Counted from the stretch's first letter, positions 24,054-33,060 are shown. The stretch is DNA of 64,000 nucleotides from Amycolatopsis sp. NBRC 101858 (GCF_030269325.1 NZ_BSTD01000002.1:1116001-1180000), one strand, 5' to 3'. The notes: generated by a model not told the origin, from the letters alone. Numbers and translations: made by a program.

Positions 24054-24901
24054 GCGCTCTCCAGCCGGCGCCAGGTCGCGAGGAACGCCAGCGCCGCGGC
24101 GATGGAGCCGAAGGAGGCGAACGAGCTCGCCGCCAGGTAGACGACCCAGGCGTTGTCCCGCACGGTCTCGTCGTAGCCGCCGCCGAGCAGCGACGCGGCG
24201 ATCAGGACGGTGCCCAGCGCCAGGAACACTGCCCCGCCGAGCGCGGCGACGGTCACGACGAGCACCCGCGGGATCCGGCGCGGCCCGTCGTGGTGGCGCA
24301 CGGCCCCGCGGCGCGCCAGCCACCACGACGCCAGGCAGGCGAGCCCGAGGGCGATCGCGTCGGCGGCGAGGGTGTCGGAGAGCCGGTGCCACTTCGCCGT
24401 CACCGTGTACGCGCCGATGCCGACCGCCCAGGAGAGCAGGACGAACAGCGTCACGCCGCGCCAGCGGTAGGGCACCACGAGCAGGGCGGCGAACAGCACC
24501 GTCATGGCGATCGCCGTGTGCCCGCTCGGCAGGCTGTTGTCCGCGTAGTGGCCGGTCAGCGGCACGAGCGACGGCCGGGGCAGCACGTACCGCTTGAGCA
24601 CCTGCGTCACGAGCTGCCCGGCCACGATCACGCCCACCGCCGCGAAGGCGAGATCCGCCCGCCGGCGCAGCAGGCCGATCACGCCGACGAGCACGACCGC
24701 GACGGCCAGCGAGTACACGGTGATCCGGCCCAGGGTCTCGTCGGCGACGGCCTGGTCGCGCGCGGCGGCCTCGTCGGCCCCGCGCAGCGCGGCGTTCTCC
24801 AGCGCCTGCCCGGGAACCGTCCAGACGGCCAGCAGGTAGACGGCGACCGCGACGACGGCACACACGGCCGCGACGACCAGCCAGCGACGGGCGGGAACCA
24901 A
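24050..24901 (-). CDS. PAP2-superfamily membrane phosphatase
   Basis: A 283-residue polytopic phosphatase of the PAP2 family. The three catalytic motifs are visible: KRYVLPRP, PSGHT and WHRLSD (a variant of the SRxxxxxHxxxD motif). It would dephosphorylate a lipid phosphate or undecaprenyl pyrophosphate at the membrane. The start is TTG 24901, supported by GGAGG six bases upstream. The YdcF-like gene follows with a GTGA overlap, so both may act in envelope lipid metabolism. Confidence 0.87.
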   Translation of the reverse strand: MVPARRWLVVAAVCAVVAVAVYLLAVWTVPGQALENAALRGADEAAARDQAVADETLGRITVYSLAVAVVLVGVIGLLRRRADLAFAAVGVIVAGQLVTQVLKRYVLPRPSLVPLTGHYADNSLPSGHTAIAMTVLFAALLVVPYRWRGVTLFVLLSWAVGIGAYTVTAKWHRLSDTLAADAIALGLACLASWWLARRGAVRHHDGPRRIPRVLVVTVAALGGAVFLALGTVLIAASLLGGGYDETVRDNAWVVYLAASSFASFGSIAAALAFLATWRRLESA

Positions 24902-24925
24902 CCGGGACCTCCAACAAGTATCGCG

Positions 24926-24943
24926 CTACTCCGAACAGAGTAG
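24926..24943. promoter_or_regulatory. Inverted repeat upstream of the PAP2 gene
   Basis: CTACTC (24926-24931) and GAGTAG (24938-24943) form a perfect 6-6-6 inverted repeat 25 bp before the TTG start, in an AT-rich promoter-like stretch. It could be an operator; the regulator is unknown. Confidence 0.45.
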
Positions 24944-24978
24944 TTACCTGTTGTGGCCGTTCGCATACGGAGGGTTGG

Positions 24979-25584
24979 TCAGGCCTCCGGCCAGCGGACC
25001 TCGTCCGGGTAGGAGTGGAACTGCCGCAGGTGCCGCTCTTCCGTGCGGCCATTCAGCGGGAACGTGAACCGCGAGCCGTCCGACCAGGTCAGCGTGCGCT
25101 TCCGGAAGCTGAGTTCCGGGGCGGCCGCTCCGCGGGCCTCCCACAGGATGACCGGCTCGGGTGCGTCGGCCGGGTCCAGGTACGTCGAGCCGGTGTCCAC
25201 CAGCGCGACCGACGTCGGCGAGCACGCCAGCCAAGGGCCCTTCGCCCGCCGGAGCCGGTCGACGGGCTCGAGGACTTGGGCGTCCGCCGGGCCCGTCACG
25301 TGGACCGCGCGCTCACCCTTGCCGCCGCTGCCGGCCGCGCTCGCCAGGTACGCGACATAGCCCACCGCCGCGCCGATTCCGCGTCCGATGTTGCCGAGCG
25401 CCCGCAGTACCGGCCGCGAGCCCTCGACCGTGCCGTCCTCGCGACGGCCGGGGACGGCGTACCGGAGGTCTGCGTCGCCCAGGCGCAGCACGATCACCGG
25501 CTCCCGCCAGCGGCCGCGCAGCACCGTTTCCACGCGCTCGCGGAATCCGGGGCGTACGTGCGTCGTCTCCTGCAAGGACTCCAT
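24979..25584 (-). CDS. Hypothetical protein of the WXG100-linked operon
   Basis: A 201-residue protein with no domain I can name. A weak hydrophobic stretch, GIGAAVGYVAYLASAAG, lies near residues 65-85. The C-terminal half is rich in beta-type sequence (LSFRKRTLTWSDGSRFTFPL). ATG 25584 is the only ATG near the start of the frame and lies 29 bp after the stop of the preceding gene. It ends the EspL-like/WXG100/large-protein operon and probably serves the same secretion or toxin-related function. Confidence 0.65.
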   Translation of the reverse strand: MESLQETTHVRPGFRERVETVLRGRWREPVIVLRLGDADLRYAVPGRREDGTVEGSRPVLRALGNIGRGIGAAVGYVAYLASAAGSGGKGERAVHVTGPADAQVLEPVDRLRRAKGPWLACSPTSVALVDTGSTYLDPADAPEPVILWEARGAAAPELSFRKRTLTWSDGSRFTFPLNGRTEERHLRQFHSYPDEVRWPEA

Positions 25585-25613
25585 ACGCTCGCCGAACTCG
25601 ACGGCCTTCCGCT

Positions 25614-26753
25614 CTAGATATCCAAGTTCCGCCGGGTCTCCTCCGGCGTCTTGTCCCCGCCGATCCCGCTCTTGTTGAACCACGGTTCGTCCTCCTCGGG
25701 GGTGACAGCTTCCTTGCCTTCGGTGAACACCGTCTTGCCGGTAGCGACACCCGCCTTCACGCTCGCGCCTGCGACCAGCGGGCTCGCGCCGACTGACGTG
25801 CCGAACATAGTGGTCAGGGCGCGGTTGCCAGGCGTGAATGGCACGCCGGCAGTCTCCTTCAGCGTGTCCAGGCCGAGTCGGGACTCGCCAGCGTACCGGC
25901 CGAGACGGAACTTCCGCGTCATATTCACGACCTGGGTCGAGTACTTCGCGAGGAACTCGATGAACGTGTCGAGCAGCTTGCCGAACTTGCCGAGGTAACG
26001 GGTGACCTTCTGGAGCACGGTCACGGCCTTCTCGATCGACGCCGTCATGGCGGCGGCGACCGAGCTGCCGAAGCTGATCACCGAGGCGGCCAGGGCCGGC
26101 AGCCAGATGGTGATCAGCCAGGACACCAGCTCGGTGATGATCGCCTTGATCACCTCTTCGATGACCTGCATGACCATCGACCACATCTGCAGCACCTCGG
26201 CGACCGACCCGGCCGCCGAGCCGACGCCGCGGATGCCGGACGAGAAGTCGCCGAGGGCTTCCTTGGCCGCCTTGCCCGCTTCGTCGACCCACTCGGCCAG
26301 CGCCGTGTCGCCGGTCTGCTCGAAGTCCTCGGCGAGCGCGACGAAGCCGTGCGCGATCGAGGCGAAGTTCTCCGACGCGTGCCCGATGGCCGGGCCGTCG
26401 CCGGTGACCGCGTGCAGCGCGTCCTGCAGCGGCTGGACCAGCTCGAGCAGCATGTTCAGCCCGTGGCTCACCAGCCAGCCGATCGGGTCCATGGCGAAGG
26501 TGACCATGTCGGTCGCCGCGGCGCCGACGAACGCCGCGCCGTCACCGACCAGTGCCTTGCCCGCCGAAGCCAGCTCCCCCGCGCCGTCCGCCGACGCCGC
26601 CTGCTGGGCGTGCTCGCTGATCGACTTGCCGGACTTGTACAGCGTGCCGACCACCGGGGTGGCCTCCGCCGCGCGGTCGAGGTTCGCGCTCATGCTCTCG
26701 TCGTACGGCTGAACGTCCAGCGCGTCGGCGATGCTCTTCTTGGGCTCGGTCAC
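25614..26753 (-). CDS. Large WXG100-operon protein, putative ESX-type effector or partner
   Basis: A 379-residue alanine-rich, largely helical protein. The N-terminal 200 residues contain helical stretches like those of PPE/WXG100-superfamily proteins. A hydrophobic region near residues 195-240 includes ELVSWLITIWLPALAASVIS. The C terminus is polar and acidic (EEDEPWFNKSG). ATG 26753 overlaps the WXG100 gene stop (ATGA, 26750-26753), so the two are coupled and may form a heterodimer. I see no catalytic motif. Confidence 0.7.
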   Translation of the reverse strand: MTEPKKSIADALDVQPYDESMSANLDRAAEATPVVGTLYKSGKSISEHAQQAASADGAGELASAGKALVGDGAAFVGAAATDMVTFAMDPIGWLVSHGLNMLLELVQPLQDALHAVTGDGPAIGHASENFASIAHGFVALAEDFEQTGDTALAEWVDEAGKAAKEALGDFSSGIRGVGSAAGSVAEVLQMWSMVMQVIEEVIKAIITELVSWLITIWLPALAASVISFGSSVAAAMTASIEKAVTVLQKVTRYLGKFGKLLDTFIEFLAKYSTQVVNMTRKFRLGRYAGESRLGLDTLKETAGVPFTPGNRALTTMFGTSVGASPLVAGASVKAGVATGKTVFTEGKEAVTPEEDEPWFNKSGIGGDKTPEETRRNLDI

Positions 26754-27088
26754 TTGCCCTGCCCTCCGATCGAGTCGATCTCCGCCTCGTACCGGCCGAA
26801 GGCGATGACGCCCGCCTCTTCGGTCCCGCGGTACATCTCGGCGGCCTTGGTCATCTTGGTGGTGAGCCCGTCGACGCCGTCCTTCAGCTCGCCCAGCAGC
26901 GAACGCAGCTCGCCGAGCCGCTCGGTGTAGCCCTGCTTCGCCCAGATCCCGACGACACCCCAGGCCGTGTCGGTCACGTCGGCGGCGTCGATCTCGGCCC
27001 CGAACTTGTCCGCTTCCTGCTCGTAGAACGGCAGCTGGCGCGCGTATCCGGAGATCGCGTCGATGTTGGTCTGGATTCCGTCTGACAT
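26750..27088 (-). CDS. WXG100-like ESX secretion protein
   Basis: A 112-residue helical-hairpin protein of the WXG100/ESAT-6 type. The central turn contains TAWGVVGIWAKQGY in place of a strict WXG, and the C-terminal helix ends FGRYEAEIDSIGGQGK with a Tyr-x-x-x-Asp-type tail (YEAEID). Such proteins are exported by type VII systems as dimers. It overlaps the large downstream protein and follows the EspL-like gene by 23 bp. Confidence 0.75.
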   Translation of the reverse strand: MSDGIQTNIDAISGYARQLPFYEQEADKFGAEIDAADVTDTAWGVVGIWAKQGYTERLGELRSLLGELKDGVDGLTTKMTKAAEMYRGTEEAGVIAFGRYEAEIDSIGGQGK

Positions 27089-27111
27089 CGCGGAAGTTCC
27101 CTCGGTCGGTT

Positions 27112-27597
27112 TCAGGAGCGGCGGAGGATCGGGCCCTGGTCGAAGTCGTCGTCGTCCCCGGGCGCGGGACGGCGTCGCGGCCGCGGCGCCTGCTGCTCCG
27201 ACGCGGGTTCCGGCGCCGCGGTTCCGAACGCTTCGGCCTGGGCCTGCCGGACCTGCCCGCCGACGTCGACGCCGAGCTGGTCCCCGAACGCGTCGTCGAC
27301 GATGGCGGCCTGCTGCTGGGCGGCCCCGGCCACGGCCTGGCGCAGCGTGCTCATGATCCGCTGGGCGAGCTGGCCCGCTTCCAGGTGCATCGCGCCGGCG
27401 GTGAGCCGCAGGTCGGTGACGGTCCCGCCGGCCCCCGCGGTGACCGTCACCGTGCCGTCCGGCGAGGTCACGGACGTACCGACCTGGGCGATCCGCTCCT
27501 GCATGTCGCCGACACCGGCGAACCGGGCTTCGGCCTGGCGCACCTTCGACTGGAAGGTCTCGAACTGGGCGATCAGCTGGTCCATTTCGGCCGACAT
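27112..27597 (-). CDS. YbaB/EbfC-family protein, EspL-like
   Basis: A 161-residue protein. Residues about 1-100 form a YbaB/EbfC-type domain (VTSPDGTVTVTAGAGGTVTD followed by a long helix). A proline-, arginine- and aspartate-rich tail includes APRPRRRPAPGDDDDFD. In mycobacteria the EspL protein of ESX-1 belongs to this family, and it commonly precedes WXG100 genes, as here. AAGGA precedes ATG 27597. It heads the four-gene operon ending at 24979. Confidence 0.8.
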   Translation of the reverse strand: MSAEMDQLIAQFETFQSKVRQAEARFAGVGDMQERIAQVGTSVTSPDGTVTVTAGAGGTVTDLRLTAGAMHLEAGQLAQRIMSTLRQAVAGAAQQQAAIVDDAFGDQLGVDVGGQVRQAQAEAFGTAAPEPASEQQAPRPRRRPAPGDDDDFDQGPILRRS

Positions 27598-27684
27598 GGT
27601 CTCATCCTTCGCGCGGTATGGGAGCTTTGCCGGATCATGACAGATTCCGCGGCACCGCCGTGGCGCTTCGCCGGAAAACGCGGC

Positions 27685-28644
27685 TCAGCTGATGAAGCCC
27701 GCCGACTTGAGCCAGTCGTGGGCCACCGTCGCCGGCTTCCGGCCGTCCACGCTCACCTTCTTGTTCAGGTCCGTCAGCGTCGCCGTGTCGAGCTTCGCCG
27801 CGATCGGGGTGAAGAGCTGCTCCAGCTGCGGGTACTTGCCCGCGAGGCCGGACGCGATCGCGATGGCCGGGTTGTACGTCGGGAAGAAGTGCTTGTCGTC
27901 CTCCAGCACCACCAGCTTCTGGCCGGCCACGCGCCCGTCGGTGGAGGCGACCGAGCCGAAGCCGCACGGGTCGCCCTTGCCGATGGAGGTGTAGACGACG
28001 GCGTCGTTGAGCAGGTGCACCTGCGGATCCGGCAGGCTGAACCCGTAGGTCTTGGCCAGGCCGGGGAAGCCGTCGTCGCGGCTCTTGAACTCCGGGCCCA
28101 TGCAGGTGGACGCCCCGGCCGGGTCCTTGGCCACGAGAGCCGCGTAGTCCGACACCGTCTTCACGCCGGTCTTGGCCACCGTCGCCGGGTTGCCGGCGAT
28201 GGCGTAGGTGTCGTTGGCCGGCGAGCGCGCCCACCACGTGACGCCGTTGGCGGCGTCGGCCTGCTTGACCGCGTCGTACTGCGCCTGCGGGTCGGCGATC
28301 GGCTTCGTCTCGTGGAGGTAGCTGATCCACGCGGTGCCGGTGTACTCCCAGTACAGGTCGACCGCACCGCTGGTGAGCGCCTGGCGGACGTTGCTGGAGC
28401 CGGTGATGTTGGTCTTGTCCTGCGGGCTCGCCCCGGCCGCCTGCAGCGCGACGAGCGCGATCTGGCCGAGCAGCAGCTGTTCGTCGAACTCCTTGGAGCT
28501 GACCCGGATCTGCGCGCCGCTCAGCGCGTCGATCTTCTTGATGGATCCCTCGCCCACCTGGGCACCGGTCTGGTCCTTGCCGATCGTGCACCCCGCGGCG
28601 AGCACCGCGACGAGCGCGAAAACAGCGGCAGTCGTGCGTCGCAT
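27685..28644 (-). CDS. Glycine-betaine/choline-type ABC binding lipoprotein
   Basis: A 319-residue substrate-binding protein of the OpuAC/OsmF family. A signal peptide with lipobox VLAAGC anchors it outside the membrane. The family segments IRVSSKEFDEQLLLGQIAL and DLYWEYTGTAW, with aromatic residues for quaternary amines, are visible. ATG 28644 has an excellent AAGGAGGA. It lies 20 bp downstream of the fused transporter gene and is its binding subunit. Betaine, choline or carnitine uptake for osmoprotection is the likely role. Confidence 0.92.
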   Translation of the reverse strand: MRRTTAAVFALVAVLAAGCTIGKDQTGAQVGEGSIKKIDALSGAQIRVSSKEFDEQLLLGQIALVALQAAGASPQDKTNITGSSNVRQALTSGAVDLYWEYTGTAWISYLHETKPIADPQAQYDAVKQADAANGVTWWARSPANDTYAIAGNPATVAKTGVKTVSDYAALVAKDPAGASTCMGPEFKSRDDGFPGLAKTYGFSLPDPQVHLLNDAVVYTSIGKGDPCGFGSVASTDGRVAGQKLVVLEDDKHFFPTYNPAIAIASGLAGKYPQLEQLFTPIAAKLDTATLTDLNKKVSVDGRKPATVAHDWLKSAGFIS

Positions 28645-28664
28645 GGTTCGTCCTCCTTGGTCGG

Positions 28665-31088
28665 TTACCTGCCTCGCGGGTGCAGCAGCTCCTCCGCGAC
28701 CAGCCCCAGCCAGTCGGCGAAGAGCGCCAGCGCGGCGACGACGATGCCGAAGGTCAGGCTCAGGATCGGGCGGTACAGCCCGATCCCGGCGACGAGCCCG
28801 CCACCGAGACCGCCGCCGTCGATGAAGGTCGCGAGCGTCGCGCTCGCGACGGTGAGGACCAGCGCCGTGCGGATCCCGGCCAGGATCACCGGGACGGCCA
28901 GCGGAAGTTCGATCCGCCACAGGATCGCCGTCTTCGTCATGCCCATGCCGCGTGCGGCGTCGACGAGCGTCGGGTCCACGCCGTCGAGCCCGACCATCGT
29001 GTTGCGCAGCACCGGCAGGGTCGCGTAGACGACCAGCGCCGCCACCGCCGTCCCGGTGCCCGTGCCGACCCAGAGCGCGAGCAGCACGACGAGCCCGATC
29101 GACGGGATCGCCTGGCCGAGGTTGCCCAGGCCCAGGCCGACCGGCCGGACCCACCGGGCGCCGGGGCGGGTCAGCAGGACGCCGAGCGGGAGGGCGATGG
29201 CGAGGGTGCACACCGTCGAGATCAGCGTGAGCCGCAGGTGCGCGCCCAGTTCGGTGAAGATCTCACCGGCGTTGAGGTAGCGCTGCTCGATCGAGTCGAG
29301 CGGCTGCGCGCGGACGAGCAGGAAGAGCGCCAGCAGGGCGAGCGCGATGAGCACCGGCCGGACCAGCAGCCCGAGCCGGCGCCGCCGGGGCTGCCGGGAC
29401 GGCGTCACGCTGTCCGGAGCCGGCGCGCTCAGCGGCGCGGGCGCTTCGCCGGCTTCGGCGGGCCGCAGCGCCGTGACCAGGCGGGGCAGGTCGCACACCC
29501 CCACCGCGCGCCCGGCCTCGGTGACGGCGACCGCGGTGCGTCCGGTGCGCACCATGGTGTCCAGCGCGTCCCGCAGCGTGGCCTCCCGCGGAACCGACGG
29601 CAGGCCGTCCTCCGGCGGGCCGAGCTCCAGCTGCGACACGGGAATCAGCGCGAGCCGCTTCAGGTTCCGCTGCGAGCCGGCGAAGGAGGCGACGTAGTCG
29701 TCGGCCGGCGCGGCGAGGATCGCCTGGGGCGTGTCGTACTGCGCGATCTCCGAACGCGGGCGCAGCACGGCGATCCGGTCGCCGAGCTTGAGCGCCTCGT
29801 CGAAGTCGTGCGTGACGAACACGATCGTCTTGCGCACTTCCCGTTGCAGGCGCAGGAACTCGTCCTGCAGGCGGGCGCGCGTGATCGGGTCGGTCGAGCC
29901 GAACGGCTCGTCCATCAGCATGACCGGCGGGTCCGCGGCCATCGCCCGCGCCACGCCGACGCGCTGCTGCTGGCCACCGGAGAGCTCGCGCGGGTACCGG
30001 CGGCCGTGGTCGCGGGTCAGGCCGACGACGTCGAGCAGCTCCCGCACGCGAGCGGCGACGCGGCGCCGGGTCCAGCCGAGCACGCGCGGCACCACGGCGA
30101 TGTTGGCGTCCACGCGCAGGTGCGGGAACAACCCGATCTGCTGGATGACGTACCCGGTGTGGCGGCGGTGCTCGTCGACGTCGAGGGCCGTCACGTCGGT
30201 GCCGCCGATCGTGATCGCGCCCGAGGTGGGTTCGACGAGCCGGTTGATCATCCGCATGGTCGTCGTCTTGCCGCACCCCGACGGCCCGGTCAGCACGACG
30301 ATCTCGCCGGCCGGGATCCGCAGCGTGAGTCGGTCGACCGCGGGCCGGGCCTGCCCGGGGTAGAGCTTGCTGACCTCCCGCAGCTCGATCGTCTCGCCCG
30401 CGGTGCCGGCGGTCTCCTCCGGCACCGTCTCGGGCAGGGAGCGCGGGCGCCGTCGCGTGGTGAGCTTGCCGGCCACCACGAAGGCCAGGTCGAACAGCAG
30501 CGCCAGGACGACGATCCCCAGCGTTCCGGTCAGCACCTGGTTCAGCGAGTTGACCGCGCCGAACCGGCCGAGCCCGTCGAAGATCTCGTTGCCGAGCCCG
30601 GGGCCCTTGACGTACGCGCCGATGGCGGCGATCCCGATGGTGATCTGCGTCGAGACGCGGATGCCGGACAGGATCACCGGCCAGGCCAGCGGCAGCCGCA
30701 CCCGCCAGAGCACCCGCGCGCGGCCGAGGCCCATGCCGCGCGCGGCGTCCACGACGGCCGGGTCGACGCCGCGCAGGCCGACGATCGTGTTGCGCGTGAT
30801 CGGCAGCAGCGCGTAGAGCACCAGTGCGAAGAGGACGTTCGTCAGCCCGAGTCCGAACGGGCCGATCAGGATGCCGAGCAGCGCGATCGACGGGATGGTC
30901 AGGAAGGCCGCGGTCGTGGTGGTCGCCAGCGAGCCGAGCCAGCGCCGCCGGTAGGTGAGCAGGCCGATCGCCATCCCGATCAGCACCGCCAGCGCCACCG
31001 CCGCGAGGGTGAGGTCCACGTGCAGGATCGCGTCGTTGACGACGTCGATCCAGTTCTCGCGGAGGTACTCCCACAGGCTCAGGGCCAC
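28665..31088 (-). CDS. Fused permease-ATPase-permease osmolyte ABC transporter
   Basis: One uninterrupted 807-codon frame encodes an entire OpuC-like membrane complex. Residues about 20-210 are a permease with the loop RNTIVGLRGVDPAVVDAARG. About 232-480 are the ATPase (Walker A GPSGCGKTT, signature LSGGQQQR, Walker B VMLMDEP). About 484-545 are a single CBS-like domain, and about 575-807 a second permease (RNTMVGLDGVDPTLVDAARG). The domain joints contain no Met and no credible internal start, so this is a real fusion in the normal gene order permease, ATPase, permease. GTG 31088 is the best start by domain position, though GAGGAG is only one base away. The binding-protein gene follows. Confidence 0.88.
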   Translation of the reverse strand: MALSLWEYLRENWIDVVNDAILHVDLTLAAVALAVLIGMAIGLLTYRRRWLGSLATTTTAAFLTIPSIALLGILIGPFGLGLTNVLFALVLYALLPITRNTIVGLRGVDPAVVDAARGMGLGRARVLWRVRLPLAWPVILSGIRVSTQITIGIAAIGAYVKGPGLGNEIFDGLGRFGAVNSLNQVLTGTLGIVVLALLFDLAFVVAGKLTTRRRPRSLPETVPEETAGTAGETIELREVSKLYPGQARPAVDRLTLRIPAGEIVVLTGPSGCGKTTTMRMINRLVEPTSGAITIGGTDVTALDVDEHRRHTGYVIQQIGLFPHLRVDANIAVVPRVLGWTRRRVAARVRELLDVVGLTRDHGRRYPRELSGGQQQRVGVARAMAADPPVMLMDEPFGSTDPITRARLQDEFLRLQREVRKTIVFVTHDFDEALKLGDRIAVLRPRSEIAQYDTPQAILAAPADDYVASFAGSQRNLKRLALIPVSQLELGPPEDGLPSVPREATLRDALDTMVRTGRTAVAVTEAGRAVGVCDLPRLVTALRPAEAGEAPAPLSAPAPDSVTPSRQPRRRRLGLLVRPVLIALALLALFLLVRAQPLDSIEQRYLNAGEIFTELGAHLRLTLISTVCTLAIALPLGVLLTRPGARWVRPVGLGLGNLGQAIPSIGLVVLLALWVGTGTGTAVAALVVYATLPVLRNTMVGLDGVDPTLVDAARGMGMTKTAILWRIELPLAVPVILAGIRTALVLTVASATLATFIDGGGLGGGLVAGIGLYRPILSLTFGIVVAALALFADWLGLVAEELLHPRGR

Positions 31089-31159
31089 GCTCCTCAGGAC
31101 AGTGAATAACCGACCGGACCCCCAGCCCAACACGTCCGGACGCCTTCTGTCCACCCGCC

Positions 31160-31208
31160 GAGTTGATCCGCATGGCCGTAGGCAACTCGTGGGTAGGGTG
31201 GTTAACCT
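31160..31208 (+). promoter_or_regulatory. Promoter region of the GH5 gene
   Basis: TAACCT (31203-31208) ends six bases before GTG 31215, fitting leaderless transcription; it overlaps the palindrome GGTTAACC (31200-31207). Upstream, GAGTTG (31160-31165) and CAACTC (31183-31188) form a 6-bp inverted repeat. The region is shared with the divergent ABC transporter gene. Confidence 0.4.
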
Positions 31209-31214
31209 CCGCCT

Positions 31215-33059
31215 GTGAGGTTCCTGGGTGTCGTGCTCACCGTGCTGTCGGCCGTCGGCTTCGTGGCCGTTCCCGCCCCACCGGCGTCGGCCGCGGCCGA
31301 TCCGCCGGCCTTCGCGGGACCGCTCAGCACCCGCGGCCGCTACATCGTCGACGCGAACGGCGACCGCTTCAAGCTGAAGTCGGCCAACTGGCACGGCGGG
31401 AGCGGGACGTGGACCGGGTCGGGCGACGTCAACGACCCGGCGAACCACCACGCCGGCGAAATCGCCTACCAGACCCCGCTCGGGCTGGACCGCGCGTCGA
31501 TCGACACCGTCATCGACGGGCTCGCGCAGCTGGGCCTCGACAGCGTGCGGCTGCAGTTCTCGAACGCGATGATCCACGACCCGAACCCGGTGCCCGACCT
31601 GCCGGCCAACCCGGGCCTGCACGGACTGACGCCGCTGCAGGTGTACGACCGCGTCGTCGAGCGGCTCACCGCGCGCGGGTTCGCCGTGATCCTCAACAAC
31701 CACACGACGACGTCGCGCTGGTGCTGCGGGCTCGACGGCAACGAGCGCTGGAACACCGCGCAGAGCGAGCAGCAGTGGCAGGACGACTGGCTGTTCATGG
31801 CCCGCCGCTACGCCGCGAACAAGCGCGTCGTCGGCGCCGACCTGTACAACGAGGTCCGCCGCAACACCTTCGACGACCCGAACTGGGGCTGGGGCAACGA
31901 CAAGGACTGGCAGCGCGCGAGCCAGCAGGTGGGCGACCGCATCCTGACCGAGGCCAACCGCGACCTGCTGATCATCGTCGAGGGCATCAACTGGACCGGC
32001 ATCCCCATCGACGGCTTCGCGCACGGACGGCCGACGCTGGAACCCGCCCGCACGCTGTCGCACACGCTCGTCGACTCCGGCAAGCTCGTCTATTCGGCGC
32101 ACTTCTACGGCTACACCGGCCCGAACCACTCCGGTGCGACCGGCATCGGCGAGACGCACGACCCGCGCTACCGCGACCTCTCGCCCCAGGACCTGCGCGA
32201 CACCCTGTACCGGCAGGCGTTCTTCGTCGAGCAGGACACCGGCAAGCACTACACGGCGCCGCTGTGGATCAGCGAGTTCGGCGAGGGCCGCAACACCACC
32301 GATCCCGCCTCGCGCGCCTTCTTCGAGAACTTCGTGAACTACCTCGCCGAGACCGACACCGACTTCGCCTACTGGCCCGCGGTGGGCTTCCAGACGAACG
32401 GGAGCGGCGACGGCTGGTCGCTGCTCGCCTGGGACGCGGCGGGCCATCGCATCGACGTCCTCGACGGGACCGACTGGCGTGGCCCGGCGTGGCAGCGGCT
32501 GGTGAACGCGCCGTCGCGCGCCGGTCAGATCGCGCCGGCCGAGCACTGGTCGATGCTCAACCTGGACTACGCGGACTTCCAGGAGTCACGCTCGGTGCGC
32601 GCGCTGGGCGACTGGGATTCGGGCGCGCGCAAGGGTGCGTGTCCCGACGGCCAGCGCCTCACCGGCCTGGCGCACACCGGCGGCCGCGGGCTCTGCACCG
32701 GCACGCTGCCCACGCCGGCCTCGTACACGGTGGTCCGCGACGAGTCCTATGTGGACACGGACTGGGCGTCCGGCTACACGAAGGCGCAGTGCCCGCCCGA
32801 CCACGCGGTGGTCGGCTACAGCGTGCGCGGCGCGGCGGTGTCGGCCGTGCTGTGCGGCCGCTCCCCCACCCCGCTCGGCCGCACCGGCCGCACGGTCTGG
32901 TTCGACCGCGGCGACAACCGCCCGGGCGACCTGGGCGGGGACTTCGCCTCGGGCAACTACAAGGGACAGTGCGCGCCGGGCGAGTACGTCGCCGGGGTGG
33001 CCTACACCGGCCGCATCGGCTCGAACCGCACGCCCGACGCGCTGCTCTGCCGCTCCTGA
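31215..33059 (+). CDS. Secreted GH5-family glycoside hydrolase with three-fold Cys repeat
   Basis: A 614-residue exported glycosidase. A signal peptide ends near PPASAAA. The catalytic domain of clan GH-A (about 45-430) shows the acid/base Glu in DLYNEVRRN and the nucleophile Glu in LWISEFGEGRN, as in family 5 endoglucanase-like enzymes. After residue 460 come three related repeats starting at about 466, 516 and 576, each with a D-[WF]-x-S-G, K-x-x-C and closing L-C pattern. These probably form a disulfide-bonded binding module. GTG 31215 is preceded by a leaderless-type -10. The substrate is probably a beta-glucan or related polysaccharide. Confidence 0.87.
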   Translation: MRFLGVVLTVLSAVGFVAVPAPPASAAADPPAFAGPLSTRGRYIVDANGDRFKLKSANWHGGSGTWTGSGDVNDPANHHAGEIAYQTPLGLDRASIDTVIDGLAQLGLDSVRLQFSNAMIHDPNPVPDLPANPGLHGLTPLQVYDRVVERLTARGFAVILNNHTTTSRWCCGLDGNERWNTAQSEQQWQDDWLFMARRYAANKRVVGADLYNEVRRNTFDDPNWGWGNDKDWQRASQQVGDRILTEANRDLLIIVEGINWTGIPIDGFAHGRPTLEPARTLSHTLVDSGKLVYSAHFYGYTGPNHSGATGIGETHDPRYRDLSPQDLRDTLYRQAFFVEQDTGKHYTAPLWISEFGEGRNTTDPASRAFFENFVNYLAETDTDFAYWPAVGFQTNGSGDGWSLLAWDAAGHRIDVLDGTDWRGPAWQRLVNAPSRAGQIAPAEHWSMLNLDYADFQESRSVRALGDWDSGARKGACPDGQRLTGLAHTGGRGLCTGTLPTPASYTVVRDESYVDTDWASGYTKAQCPPDHAVVGYSVRGAAVSAVLCGRSPTPLGRTGRTVWFDRGDNRPGDLGGDFASGNYKGQCAPGEYVAGVAYTGRIGSNRTPDALLCRS

Positions 33060-33060
33060 G

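Noticed and set aside
28680..31109. Very long open frame antisense to the fused ABC transporter
   Set aside because: Composition artefact of GC-rich DNA; low-complexity Arg/Gln/Asp-rich translation without domains, while the opposite strand encodes clear transporter motifs.
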